A stretch of 64,000 nt of DNA from VRUE01 sp963730315 (GCA_963730315.1 CAVSRD010000016.1:20914-84913), one strand, 5' to 3'. Shown: positions 43,678 through 52,600, counted from the first letter of the stretch. Translations and numbers: made by a program. The notes: generated by a model from the letters alone, not told the origin.

Positions 43678-44007
43678 TGGCAGCAGCGCGACGCCGACCA
43701 GCTCGCCCGCGTCGTCCTCCGCTTCGCCGAGAACGCCGTCGCCCTGCGCCGGCGCTCCGCGATCACCCAGGAGGACGCCGCCGGAGCGGCGGGCCTTCAC
43801 CGCACCGAGATCAGCCTGCTGGAGCGCGGCCTCCGGGTTCCCGGCCTCGACACGATCGTCAGGGTCGCGGCCGGAGTGGAGGCCGAGCCCTGCGAGCTCC
43901 TCGCCGGGATGGCATGGCGAATCGATCCCAACCGCCTGCACGGGGCCAAGCCGCCGGCCGGGCGCTTCGAGGTCGCTCTCGGCAGCCGCTGGGAGGAGGT
44001 CCGATGA
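43678..44007 (+). CDS. XRE-family regulator 1 of 4 (frameshift at start)
   Basis: Reads FAENAVALRRRSAITQEDAA, LHRTEISLLERGLRVPGLDT, VEAEPCELLAGMAWRIDPNR, a Cro/C1 HTH with the L-L-x-G-x-x-W tail. The start ATG at 43678 is one base out of frame, so a base is missing or extra within the first 20 codons. Its stop overlaps the next ATG (ATGA). It has 109 codons when corrected. Confidence 0.68.
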   Translation, partial: WQQRDADQLARVVLRFAENAVALRRRSAITQEDAAGAAGLHRTEISLLERGLRVPGLDTIVRVAAGVEAEPCELLAGMAWRIDPNRLHGAKPPAGRFEVALGSRWEEVR

Positions 44008-44282
44008 TGGACCAGCCCTCGCCGATCGCAGAGCACTTCGGCCGCCGGCTCTGGCGCCGCCGCCGGCTCGTCTACCTGAGCCAGGAGGATCTTGCCCGTC
44101 TCCTCGACATGCACCGCACCGAGATCAGCGCCCTGGAGCGCGGGCTCAGAACGCCGCGCCTCGACACGATCCTCAAGCTCGCCGCCGGGGTGGAGGCGGC
44201 GCCCTGCGACCTCCTCGACGGCCTGCGCTGGCGGCCGGGGTCCCGGGAGCGGGTCGGCGGGGGATACGGCGATGAGCTCTAA
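44004..44282 (+). CDS. XRE-family regulator 2 of 4
   Basis: A 92-residue HTH protein: FGRRLWRRRRLVYLSQEDLA, MHRTEISALERGLRTPRLDT, VEAAPCDLLDGLRWRPGSRE. Close to regulator 1, sharing its recognition-helix wording (HRTEIS-LERGLR), so the two may bind related sites. It starts at the ATG overlapping the previous stop. Confidence 0.82.
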   Translation: MMDQPSPIAEHFGRRLWRRRRLVYLSQEDLARLLDMHRTEISALERGLRTPRLDTILKLAAGVEAAPCDLLDGLRWRPGSRERVGGGYGDEL

Positions 44283-44628
44283 CGGAAGGCCGTCCTCGGA
44301 GGAGCTGCGGGAGCGGTTCGGACTCAACCTGCGCGAGTGCCGCAGGCGGGCCAGCATCAGCCAGCGCGAACTCGCCTTTCGATCGGAGGTCTCCCAGCCC
44401 TCGGTCTCCGCCTTCGAGCTCGGCACCTCCCTGCCGAGGACCGACACCGTCATCCGCCTTGCCGGTGCGCTGGGGGTCACGCCGGGCGATCTGGTTGCGG
44501 GCATCAAATGGATGCCTGCCGAGACCGTCATCACCCACGGCGAGTTCGAGATCCCAGAGGACCCCGCGCTGGCGGCGGAGGTCGCGAGCCTGCGAGCAGC
44601 CTCGCCGGGGAGGAGGCGGCGGCGATGA
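44272..44628 (+). CDS. XRE-family regulator 3 of 4
   Basis: A 118-residue HTH protein: FGLNLRECRRRASISQRELA, FRSEVSQPSVSAFELGTSLP, LGVTPGDLVAGIKWMPAETV, with an extra C-terminal strand ITHGEFEIPEDPALAAEV. The recognition helix (QPSVSAFE) differs from regulators 1 and 2. It overlaps regulator 2 by 11 bases. Confidence 0.82.
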   Translation: MSSNGRPSSEELRERFGLNLRECRRRASISQRELAFRSEVSQPSVSAFELGTSLPRTDTVIRLAGALGVTPGDLVAGIKWMPAETVITHGEFEIPEDPALAAEVASLRAASPGRRRRR

Positions 44629-44954
44629 CCGGGACCAACGACGTCGAGGGCAGGCAGCCGCCCGACCAGGTCAGGGCTCGCCTCGCCGACAACCTGCTCC
44701 TCTGGCGCAGGCGCGCCGGCTACTCCCAGCGGCGCCTCGCGGAGCTCGCCCTGGTCTCCGAAGCCCAGGTCCGGGCGATCGAGGACGCGAGGGTGACCGG
44801 GATGCTCGACACCAGCGTCCGGCTCGCTGGGGCGCTGTCGATCACGCTGGATGACCTGCTTGCGGGGGTCTCGTGGCGGGCCGGTGAGGTCGAGTTCGAG
44901 GTCGAGGCTGGCTACGGCGTCGAGACCAACGAACCCGGGCCGGAAGCCTCGTGA
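44625..44954 (+). CDS. XRE-family regulator 4 of 4
   Basis: A 109-residue HTH protein: LADNLLLWRRRAGYSQRRLA, LVSEAQVRAIEDARVTGMLD, LSITLDDLLAGVSWRAGEVE, with a tail VEFEVEAGYGVE. The ATG overlaps the previous stop (ATGA). The recognition helix (EAQVRAIED) is again different. Convergent with the XRE-ImmA gene. Confidence 0.82.
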   Translation: MTGTNDVEGRQPPDQVRARLADNLLLWRRRAGYSQRRLAELALVSEAQVRAIEDARVTGMLDTSVRLAGALSITLDDLLAGVSWRAGEVEFEVEAGYGVETNEPGPEAS

Positions 44955-45032
44955 ACCTACGCCTCTAGGGTGCGATCCAATCTCGGTGCGCCGAGTTCGA
45001 GGGAGGCGGTCAGTACCGCGGTGTCCGTTCTC

Positions 45033-46157
45033 CTACGCTGCGCCACCGTCGTAGACCTCGAATGCAGGCCGGCCCGCAACTTCCGGACGAGAAGCATTCC
45101 GAGCGGCTACGGACGCCTCGCCAGTCACGGGTAGCAGCGTTAGACCAAACACCAGCTTCTCAAGATCGTGGGGTTCCAGAGCAAGCTCTCGCGCGATGTC
45201 GCGCTTGCCGATGCCGTCCTCTCTGAGGGCACTGAAGACCTTGTCGAGAACCTGAGATCGTTCGCGCTGGATTGGCTCTGGCTCGCTAGTCCGCCAGCCG
45301 AGCTGGGAGATTTCCACGCAGAGTTTTCGGAAATGCCAATCCGTAAAGATCCCAAGCTCGCGACCCCGATATGCCAGGGCGCTGACCGACACCTTCAGGG
45401 GCTTCTTCACTCGGGCCAAGTCTCGGGCTGAAGCCCTTCGCGGAACGGTTGCCAACACGCGATCACGGGGCATCAAAAACGCGCCAGCAAAGGCGTTTGC
45501 TTGTTGCTCTGCTTCCTTTCCGTGCGGCACATCTTCTCCTCCGTGCAGCACCAAGTGGGCAAGCTCGTGCGCAGCATCGAATCGACTGTGCTCGGCAGTC
45601 TTGTTCTGGTTGAGGAATACAAAGCCGTTCCCCTTCCGCCACATTGAGAAGGCATCGACCTCAGCACAATCCTCGGCCAGTGAGTAGACCCGGACGCCGT
45701 GCATCTCCAGCAGTGGAATCAAGCGCCCGATCGGCTTTGAACCAACACCCCACTCCGACCGGACAATCGCGGCTGCCGTCTCGGGGTTCGTGCTGGCCGA
45801 TAGTCGAGGAATCGCATCAGCAGGCAGGGCAAACCGTTCCTCAATCCAGTCGTGCAACGCGAAGGCGAGGACACCCGATGCAAAGGCAGCCTCCCGTTGC
45901 CCCGCCGTCATCTTCGTCAGCGCGCGGAAGCTAGCTGCGTCGGCCGCTACCTCCTCGAGATCGGGGGCTGAGAAGAACTCCAATGGAAACCTCAAAGCCG
46001 CCGCGATTTGTTCGGCGGTGTCTTCGCTCGGTCGCATTTCGCCTGCTTCAAAGGCTGCGACACTTCGTGAGGAGACTCCGACTTCCTTGGCGAGCTTCGT
46101 CTTGGTCCAGCCTCGTCGCCTCCGTGCGAGGGAGATGCGGGATGGCGTTACATCCAT
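45033..46157 (-). CDS. XRE-ImmA/IrrE metallopeptidase fusion
   Basis: A 374-residue protein. Residues 7-60 form an XRE HTH (LARRRRGWTKTKLAKEVGVS, RSVAAFEAGEMRP). Residues 150-260 are an ImmA-type zinc protease with H197-E-L-A-H201 (DAAHELAHLVLHGG) and the downstream QQANAFAGAFLMPRD Glu-like helix region. A C-terminal helical domain follows. ImmA proteases cleave repressors to release mobile elements, and fusions with HTH act as switch regulators or antitoxin-like proteins. Its ATG directly follows the partner gene's stop (TAGATG). Confidence 0.88.
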   Translation of the reverse strand: MDVTPSRISLARRRRGWTKTKLAKEVGVSSRSVAAFEAGEMRPSEDTAEQIAAALRFPLEFFSAPDLEEVAADAASFRALTKMTAGQREAAFASGVLAFALHDWIEERFALPADAIPRLSASTNPETAAAIVRSEWGVGSKPIGRLIPLLEMHGVRVYSLAEDCAEVDAFSMWRKGNGFVFLNQNKTAEHSRFDAAHELAHLVLHGGEDVPHGKEAEQQANAFAGAFLMPRDRVLATVPRRASARDLARVKKPLKVSVSALAYRGRELGIFTDWHFRKLCVEISQLGWRTSEPEPIQRERSQVLDKVFSALREDGIGKRDIARELALEPHDLEKLVFGLTLLPVTGEASVAARNASRPEVAGRPAFEVYDGGAA

Positions 46158-46871
46158 CTACTTGTTCCGGCGTGGCACGTCGATGTCGATCTCGGCTTCG
46201 TCGCCATCTTCGTCGCCGACCATATCGGTCGATGCCGTGGCGGAGATCGGGTCCAGCAGAATCCGCTCCGACCAGCGATCGATCCGCCCGAGCTTGTCCT
46301 GACCCATCGGCCGCGACAGCTCGATCATGACCTGCTGGCGGACCACGGCGACAAGCAGGAACCAGGTGATGATCGGCGGAAAGTCGAGCTCGACCCCCGC
46401 CTTTGCCGCATCGTCGAAAAGCGTCGGATGGGTGTTCGCGCGTATTGCCCGTTCGGTAACGGCGCCTTTCGGATTCTTGGTCTTCGGGACCTTCCCGAAC
46501 TCATTGGTGCCGGTCCGGCCGTCTCCGGTCGCGACCGCGATCCTGCAGCCGCCGTCGGGGCTCGTCGCGGTACAGAAGCCACGTTCTTCGCCCCGTCGCC
46601 AGCCACTAGGAATGAGCAGCTCCATCAGGTTCGCCACGGTCTCGGCATTGAGGGTGCTCCCTTCGTACCAGGCGGGTGCGAGCACGGGCACCCCGTTTCG
46701 TTGGGTGACCGCCCTATCGACTGCTTCTCGGACTACCTTCTGGCTTAGGCCCGGCCCAAGAGCCGCGAGGCGGACATCGACATCTGCACTGGGTCCCCAT
46801 GAGCGCGGAACCGTCACGGCATCGGATTTCAAGATCGCTCCTTTCGTCTGTCGACTTCGAGTCGGTTCCAT
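46158..46871 (-). CDS. Hypothetical partner of XRE-ImmA
   Basis: A 237-residue protein of unknown family with YEGSTLNAETVANLMELLIP, WRRGEERGFCTATSPDGGCR, and a hydrophobic helix PIITWFLLVAVVRQQVMIEL near residue 185, then an acidic end DEDGDEAEIDIDVPRRNK. GGGAGGA lies 7 bases before ATG 46871, which fixes the start. The direct abutment with XRE-ImmA suggests a functional pair, possibly toxin and regulator. Confidence 0.68.
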   Translation of the reverse strand: MEPTRSRQTKGAILKSDAVTVPRSWGPSADVDVRLAALGPGLSQKVVREAVDRAVTQRNGVPVLAPAWYEGSTLNAETVANLMELLIPSGWRRGEERGFCTATSPDGGCRIAVATGDGRTGTNEFGKVPKTKNPKGAVTERAIRANTHPTLFDDAAKAGVELDFPPIITWFLLVAVVRQQVMIELSRPMGQDKLGRIDRWSERILLDPISATASTDMVGDEDGDEAEIDIDVPRRNK

Positions 46872-47069
46872 TAAATCCTCCCGCGAGGATGGAAAACCGG
46901 AACCAACTTCGCGGGGAGTGCGGCGATTCGGGCACTGATGGAGCAAGTGTCCATACGGGGTCGAGCGCGAGACGCGGAGGAGGGAGCGGATCGGTTCGTC
47001 GCACTTGCGCCGCGCAGCGCCATTGGTATCCGGGCTGACCACAGAGCTTTCAAGGATCAGCCCGGCGGC

Positions 47070-47719
47070 TCACTTCAGGCAGAGCGCCATGATTATCCCT
47101 TCGGCACTGCCGCCGGAGTTGGACGTGATCCGACCGCTGACACCGTTGGCGCTGCTGCCGTCACTCGTGAGGAACGGGCGGGCTTCGAGCCAGGCGACTT
47201 CCCTGTTGCCCGGGTTGCGCGAAGATGAAGCCTGGGGCCAGCAACGCTTCGCCGGGGCCGCAGAGCGCGACTTCGGTGTTGCCCGCGGTCCATTTGCGGA
47301 TTGGCTTCCACTTCGTCGATGTCGGTGATCGGCGTCGCGTGCACCGTCTCCGCTCCCAAGCGCCCCTCCATGCACCGAGCCCGGCGCGATCGCGCCTCGC
47401 GGTTACGGCGCGCAGGGGCGATCGCTCGGGCGAGCACGGCGCCCTTCCTCAAGACCCGCCGGTTGACGGCTTCCTTGGCCAGCGCCTTGGAGTGGACCGC
47501 GTTGCGGGCGAGGGAGCGCGGGTGGACCGCGTTGCGGGCGAGGGCCTTGGCGGTCACCGCGCCGGGGGCGATGTCGCCCCGCCGCACGAGCTGGCGGTTG
47601 GAGGAGGCGTCGGCGCTCGCCGACAGCGAGACGACCAACGCCGCCAGGCCCAGGAGCGCTCCGATCGCCCCCAGGACGGTGCCCAGGCTCGGCGTTCCCT
47701 GCATCTTCAACTCGCCCAT
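47070..47719 (-). CDS. Anchored repeat protein with ALCLK C-terminus, paralog B (frameshifted)
   Basis: Begins MGELKMQGTPSLGTVLGAIG with a membrane helix (GALLGLAALVVSLSA), then QLVRRGDIAPGAVTAKALAR and repeats NAVHPRSLAR, NAVHSKALAK, EAVNRRVLRK. After frame changes near 47400, 47330 and 47230 it reads HGGALG, TPITDIDEVEANPQ, ALCGPGEALLA, GNREVAWLEARPFLTSDGSS, SGRITSNSGGSAEGIIMALC and LK-stop. It is paralogous to 24225-24880 and lies directly after the second sigma/secreted-protein operon on the same strand. Confidence 0.65.
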
Positions 47720-47803
47720 CTCGACCTCCTCGCTCGTGCCGCCGAGCCGGTCGACCCGGCGGCTCTGATTCTAGGAACCGTCTGCTTGCCGCTCTGGACG
47801 CAT

Positions 47804-49396
47804 CTACTGCCTCAGCCCTTGCACCTTCACCAGCGCCGGCTTGCTGTGGCCGACCTCCCACGGGTAGCCGCGCTGGCGGGGGACGACGGCCCGGATTCGG
47901 TAGGTGATCGTCCGGGTCGTCGCTCCGAAGCGGTAGCGGCCGTGGAACACGCCGTGCTTGTTGGTCGTCGCCCGGCGGAAGGTGAACCAGCGCCGCGAGT
48001 GCAGGGCGCTCGCCTGCAGGACGACGACCCGGCCCTTGCCCTGCGCGCCGGGGAGCTTGCCCCTGATCCGGATCCCGCCCCCGTGGCCGACCCGCCCCGG
48101 CGAGATGTGGATCGTCGGCTTGGCGTGGGCGTAGTAGCGGATCGAGCGCGCCACCTGGAAGGAGTCGTGGCGGTAGCCGACCAGGACCCTGCGGTTGGGG
48201 CCCTTCGGCACCGTGTAGACGAAGTGGCCGTGGGCGTCGGTGGTCGCGGTCCCGACCGGCACGAGGCCCGCGGCGAGATCCCTGGGTCTGCATCTCGACG
48301 CAGACCGTCGCCCCGCTGATCGCATCGCCGGCGTCGTCGGCGAGTTCTCCAGCGACCCTGGCCGTGCGCCCGTGGGGAACGGTCAGCGCCTGCTTGTGGT
48401 TGTGGGTGAACTGGGCGCTGATCACCTCGCCGCCGGCGACGGGCGACTCGGTGCAGGAGTTGTCGACCTCGACGGTCTGCGGGGGCGCGCAGGTCTCGTT
48501 GGCTTCGGTCAGGCTCGAGTAGTCGCTGGTGCAGACCTCGACCGTGTTCGCGCCCCGCCGGAAGGGGTCGGCCGCGGTGTCGAGGGTCCAGTCGGCGCTG
48601 AGCTTCGCCGGGGCAGGGGGTGGGGGACGCGGCGACGGTCCCTTCGTACGTGAGGCTCTTGACTTCGGCGAGGTCGCAGTTGGCGACCACCGGCTGGGCG
48701 GCCGGCAGCCCGTTGACCGAAAGTTCGATCCGGCTGACCCCGCCCCCGACGTCGGCCGCCTGGACGCCGAGGCTCTGGTGGCCGCGGAGCACCCCGCCCG
48801 CCAGCAGCGAGCCCTGCGGTGCGGTCAGCGTCGGCGGCGTCGGGTCGACCTGGGTGGCGGCGAGGTCGCGGGCGGCGATCGTCGGTCCGGCACTGCAGGT
48901 CCCGACGTTGCCGTCGCAGTTCATCAGGATCGAGAACGCCGCGCCCCCGTTGGACGACGTCGGCGTGTCGTGGACGTAGAAGAGCCGCTGAGCGTCAGCA
49001 GCGCAACTGGTCGGCCAGCCCTGTTCGTAGACGAGGGTGTGGTCGTTCGCCGGCCCGCGCCCGCAGACGTGCGCGGAGATCGCCAGCGATTCGACGTAGC
49101 CGCCGGGCGTCGCCGGGACGGTGACGAACCAGTATGCGTACGTCATTGGAGGCGCTGCCCGTCTCGGTGATCCCGATCGCGCCGCCCGGCGACGCGCAGT
49201 TCTGGAACGGCGTGAACGGGCCGCCCGGGGTGCCGACGAAGTTGGCGGAGGGAGGCGCGCCGCCGGGCAGCTGTGGATCGCACTGCTCGGAGACGAATTT
49301 CGACGGAGCCGCTTCAGCGAAGGCCGGCAGGCAGAGCAGGCACGCGGCGACGATCACCAAGGTGAGCGAGGCTGACCCTCGAGCCGGGGCTCTCAT
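47804..49396 (-). CDS. Secreted Ig/CarboxypepD-like protein, paralog B (frameshifted)
   Basis: About 530 residues. Signal peptide LTLVIVAACLLCLPAFAEAA. Then, with frame changes near 49140, 48600 and 48285: MTYAYWFVTVPATPGGYVES, NDHTLVYEQGWPTSC, FSILMNCDGNVGTCSAGPTI, LLAGGVLRGHQSLGVQAADV, a CarboxypepD-like part (GDAISGATVCVEMQTQG, ATTDAHGHFVYTVPKGPNRR), VGYRHDSFQVARSIRYYAHA and RAVVPRQRGYPWEVGHSKPA. Every block matches paralog A (27343-28986) in order. The ATG overlaps the sigma factor's stop (ATGA), as paralog A overlaps its own upstream gene. Confidence 0.7.
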
Positions 49397-50626
49397 TTGA
49401 ACGCTCCGAATTGGCGTTCGACCTGTTCTTCTTCGCTCGCGCTGGAAGACGAGGAGCTGCCTCCAGATGGCGTGACGGTCACGGTTTCGCCTTCGGAGGT
49501 GTCGGAGCTTTCGGCGGTCGAGCTCGGTTCGGGCGAGGCTTCGCTGGCCGCGCGGGACATCGCCGACATCTGTTCTTCGACCTGCCTTTCTTCGGCCTTC
49601 CGGGCCTGGCGCCGGCGGGCCGCGCGACTCGGCTGGGGCTTCCCGCCCGTGGAGGTCGAGCCTCCCGCTTCGGACGGCGGCGGAGGCTGGGAGACCGGGG
49701 ACTCGGCAACGGGCTCGGCCAGCTGCGGTTTGGTGGCAGCGTGCTGGGCGTGCGGGGGTCGGCGGCTCAGATGATGGGTCGGGCTGCTGGTCCCACCGCC
49801 GACCCCGGTCACCACGACGCCGCCGATCGCGCAGACCGCGGCGGCGCCGACGCAGCCGCCGACCACCTTGGCCGGCCCGCTGGCGATCGATGCCGAGCCG
49901 CTCGCCGCTCCCATCCCCGAGGCGGGCGGCCGGCTCGCGCAGGCGGTCGAGCAGCCAGGCCATGCCCTCGCGCCCTCGGTCCAGGACGCCCGAGAGGGGC
50001 GAGAGCAGCCCGCGGGCGAGCGCGACGTCCGCTCCACGCAGGCTGACCCAGGCGGCCAGGCCGATCTCGATCGCGAGGCCCGACCCGGGCTCGGGGACGG
50101 GCACGCCGAGGCGCCGGCTCAGGCCCCGGAGGGCCTTGGCCAGCCGGCGACGGTAGGTGCGTTCGCTGCAGTAGAGGGCCTTCGCCCCCTCCTCCGCGCT
50201 CAGCCCGTCGAAGTAGTGAAGCCGCAGCGCTTGGCGCTGTTCGGGGGGAAGCGACTCGATCGCGGTGTGGAGCTCGCCGGCGGCCAGGTGGTCGACGGCA
50301 AGCTCCTCGGTGGCGGGTTCGGCGAGGACCCCGGCGTCGAAGAAGGCCTCGATCTCCGTGCCGTCGGCCAGGCGTGCCTCACGGCGGACCTCGTCGATCG
50401 CGCGGAGGAAGGCGGCCTGGACGACGAAGGCTTCCCGGTTCTCGACCTCGACGCCGCGATCGAGGGCGCGCAGGTACTCGACGAGGCCCTTCTGGACTGC
50501 TTCCTCGCCCCAGCGCTCGATGAAGGAGTCGGAGAGACGATGCGCTCGCAGCTTGCCGAAGAGGGAGCGCTCGATCTCTCCCAGCTCCTCGTCACTCAGC
50601 GGCTGCCCGACCTTCAACGAGCTCAT
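49393..50626 (-). CDS. ECF-like sigma factor fused to a VERQFG membrane tail, paralog B (one frameshift)
   Basis: Starts MSSLKVGQPLSDEELGEIER (GGAG 8 bases upstream). Sigma region 2: RLSDSFIERWGEEAVQKGLV, AFLRAIDEVRREARLADG. Region 4: IESLPPEQRQALRLHYFDGL, EGAKALYCSERTYRRRLAKA. The shared LAIEIGLAAWVSLRG segment follows. After a one-base frame change near 49905 come a membrane helix (GCVGAAAVCAIGGVVVTGVG) and an external Pro/Ser-rich tail ending ASEEEQVERQFGAFK. The layout equals paralog A, but here the VERQFG tail is part of the sigma protein itself. Total about 410 residues. Confidence 0.75.
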
Positions 50627-50792
50627 CTGTGTTTCTCCGGCTTGCTCATACCCGCTTTTCCCATTCAGACACCCTTTGGCCAAAGTTCTCGATCCGCCCG
50701 CTCCGCGCAGGCCCTCTACCTATCCGTCGTACGAGCGACCGAAATCCGGCAACTTTCTGAAACTCGCCGGATCCGGCCGCCCCGCGCGACGG

Positions 50793-51170
50793 ATGGGTAT
50801 GAGAGACGAAGCCAAGAGCCCTCCTGCCGGAGAGAAGCCGTCGCGGGAGCCGCTGGGCGCGGAGGTCATCGACCTCACCGCTCAGTGTCTGAGGGTGCTC
50901 GCCGAGCCAAGCCGGATCGCGCTGCTTGAGGCGCTGAACGCCGGCGAGGCGGGTGTGCAGGAGCTGGCCGACGCCGTCGGCCTGCCCCACCAGAACGTCT
51001 CCGCTCACCTGGCCGTGCTGCATCGGGCCGGGATCCTGCGGAGGCGACCCAAGGGAGCAGGAACGCGCTACTCCCTGGACGACTGGAGCGCCTGGTGGGT
51101 GGTCGAGCAGATCGCCCGCTGGGTCAAGTCCGGCCAGAGGGACGACGAAGGCGAGCAGCGGGGCGAGTAG
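50793..51170 (+). CDS. ArsR-family transcriptional regulator
   Basis: A 125-residue wHTH: TAQCLRVLAEPSRIALLEAL, EAGVQELADAVGLPHQNVSA, HLAVLHRAGILRRRPKGAGT, then wing RYSLDDWSAWWVVEQIARWV. It lacks the cysteine metal site of classic ArsR (no CVC-type motif). It is divergent from sigma paralog B and upstream of the right transfer operon, with a terminator after it and a double palindrome beyond, so it may regulate either side. ATG 50799 is an alternative start. Confidence 0.85.
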   Translation: MGMRDEAKSPPAGEKPSREPLGAEVIDLTAQCLRVLAEPSRIALLEALNAGEAGVQELADAVGLPHQNVSAHLAVLHRAGILRRRPKGAGTRYSLDDWSAWWVVEQIARWVKSGQRDDEGEQRGE

Positions 51171-51176
51171 CCCCGC

Positions 51177-51216
51177 GCCCCGGGCATACCGAGCACCGTC
51201 TGCCCGGGGCTGTTCG
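51177..51216 (+). terminator. Terminator after ArsR gene
   Basis: A perfect 10-bp stem GCCCCGGGCA/TGCCCGGGGC (51177-51186 with 51201-51210) with a 14-base loop, followed by TGTTCG. It begins 6 bases after the stop. Confidence 0.65.
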
Positions 51217-51314
51217 CCAGCTCTCCGCCGGTCGCCGAGGCGCCGACTGCCGATCCGCAGGGGCGCGACTGCCCCTGCCCTTTCACCACCACAGCGAGGT
51301 CCTTTCGCAAGTTC

Positions 51315-51340
51315 GCAATTGCGCATTTGCGCAATTGCGC
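51315..51340. promoter_or_regulatory. Tandem palindromes CGCAATTGCG
   Basis: The 10-bp palindrome CGCAATTGCG occurs twice, at 51315-51324 and 51331-51340, with TTTG-containing spacing of 16 bp between centres, about 105 bases before the right transfer operon. The short AT-containing stretch stands out in GC-rich DNA and looks like a double operator. Confidence 0.6.
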
Positions 51341-51445
51341 GCTTGTAGCCATTTCACACCTCCGGCGAGACCCTCGCCTCACACACACCACACAGCCGGC
51401 CGGCAACACACCGCCGAGCGGCACGAGGCAAGGAGACGTATCGCT

Positions 51446-52297
51446 GTGAGCAAGGACATAGGTGAAACGGTAAGCATCAGGAAGGCCAGCGTCGGCTCGT
51501 CGCTGCGCGGTCTCGGCCGAGCCGCGCTCTGGGCGGCGGTCGGCCTGGTCTTCCTCCGGGGCCTGGCGAGCGTCGTCGCCGGCCCCGCCGAACACGAGGT
51601 CGCCCGAGGCGGCGCTCCGACCCTCGGCGGGCAGCAGGCGGCCAACGCCTTCGCGATCCGCTTCGCTCGTCTCTACCTCGAAGACCCCTCGCCCGAAGCG
51701 CTGCAGCCCTACCTCGCGGCGGGGGCGCGGATCGGGGCGGGGCGGCCGCCGTCGGCCCAGGGCGCCGAGGTCGCGCAGGCCGAGGTCGTCCGCTCGGGCG
51801 AGGTCGGCGACGGGCGCGTGGTGGTGACCGTCTCTTGCGAGCTCCGCGACGCGCGCACCCTCTATCTCGCCGTCCCGATCGTCCGCTTCGGAGCGGGCGA
51901 GGTGGCGGCGCTGGGCGCGCCCTCCATAGTCGCGGTCCCGGCCGTGGCTGGGGTCGACCCTGAGCGACCCCAGCCGCTCGCCGGTCCCGAGGCCGGGGAG
52001 ATCGAATCGCTCGTCGCGAAGTTCCTGCCCGCCTACCTGACCGCGAGCCGCGAGTCCGACCTCTCCTACCTGCTCGCTCCCGGCGCCGGGGTGATCCCCC
52101 TCGGCGGGTCGCTGGAACTCCTCGCCTCGCCGAAGGCGAGCCAGATCGGCTCCGGCGAAGGAGCGCGGCGGTCGGTGCTGGCGACTGCCCGGGTGCGCGA
52201 GCCGGTCAGCGGCGCCACCTACCCGCTCGCCTATCGCCTTCAGGTCGTGAAGCGCGGGCGCTGGTACGTGCAGGCGGTCGAGGGGGCGGTCGCGTGA
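51446..52297 (+). CDS. TcpC/VirB8-like transfer protein
   Basis: An intact 283-residue protein, the first gene of the right transfer operon. After a cytosolic start and one membrane helix (ALWAAVGLVFLRGLASVVAG) come two NTF2-like domains: ANAFAIRFARLYLEDPSPEA to LYLAVPIVRFGAG, and ESLVAKFLPAYLTASRESDL to YRLQVVKRGRWYVQAVEG. This is the TcpC/Orf13 layout of Gram-positive conjugation, the VirB8-type scaffold. AAGGAG lies 10 bases before the GTG. Its stop overlaps the next GTG (GTGA). Confidence 0.82.
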   Translation: MSKDIGETVSIRKASVGSSLRGLGRAALWAAVGLVFLRGLASVVAGPAEHEVARGGAPTLGGQQAANAFAIRFARLYLEDPSPEALQPYLAAGARIGAGRPPSAQGAEVAQAEVVRSGEVGDGRVVVTVSCELRDARTLYLAVPIVRFGAGEVAALGAPSIVAVPAVAGVDPERPQPLAGPEAGEIESLVAKFLPAYLTASRESDLSYLLAPGAGVIPLGGSLELLASPKASQIGSGEGARRSVLATARVREPVSGATYPLAYRLQVVKRGRWYVQAVEGAVA

Positions 52298-52600
52298 GGC
52301 GGGTCCTCCGCATCGCCCTCGCCGCGATCGCCGCCGCCGCGATCCTGCTGGCCCTGCCCGCGGTCGCCCTCGCCGCCGGCAACGACGTCGGCGCCAACCT
52401 CGCCGGCCTGCTGCAGAAATACGCCGGAGAGCTCTACACCGGCATCGTCGCGATCGTCGGGCTGCTCTTCCTCTTCAACCGCCGCTTCACCGACCTCGCG
52501 CTCTTCTTCCTCGCCGCCGTATCTGGTCGGCTGGCTCGTCTTCGCCCCCGACCAGGTCGCCGCCGCCGCGCGGGCGATCGCCCACCGCGTCCTGCCTTGA
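52294..52600 (+). CDS. Small signal-peptide membrane protein (frameshifted)
   Basis: Reads VRRVLRIALAAIAAAAILLA, a signal peptide ending LAAG, then LAGLLQKYAGELYTGIVAIV, GLLFLFNRRFTDLALFFLAA. After a one-base frame change near 52520 it continues LVGWLVFAPDQVAAAARAIA, HRVLP-stop. About 100 residues with two helices: VirB2/TrbC-like by size and place, similar in role to the TcpD/TcpB-type small membrane proteins of Gram-positive systems. Confidence 0.62.
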
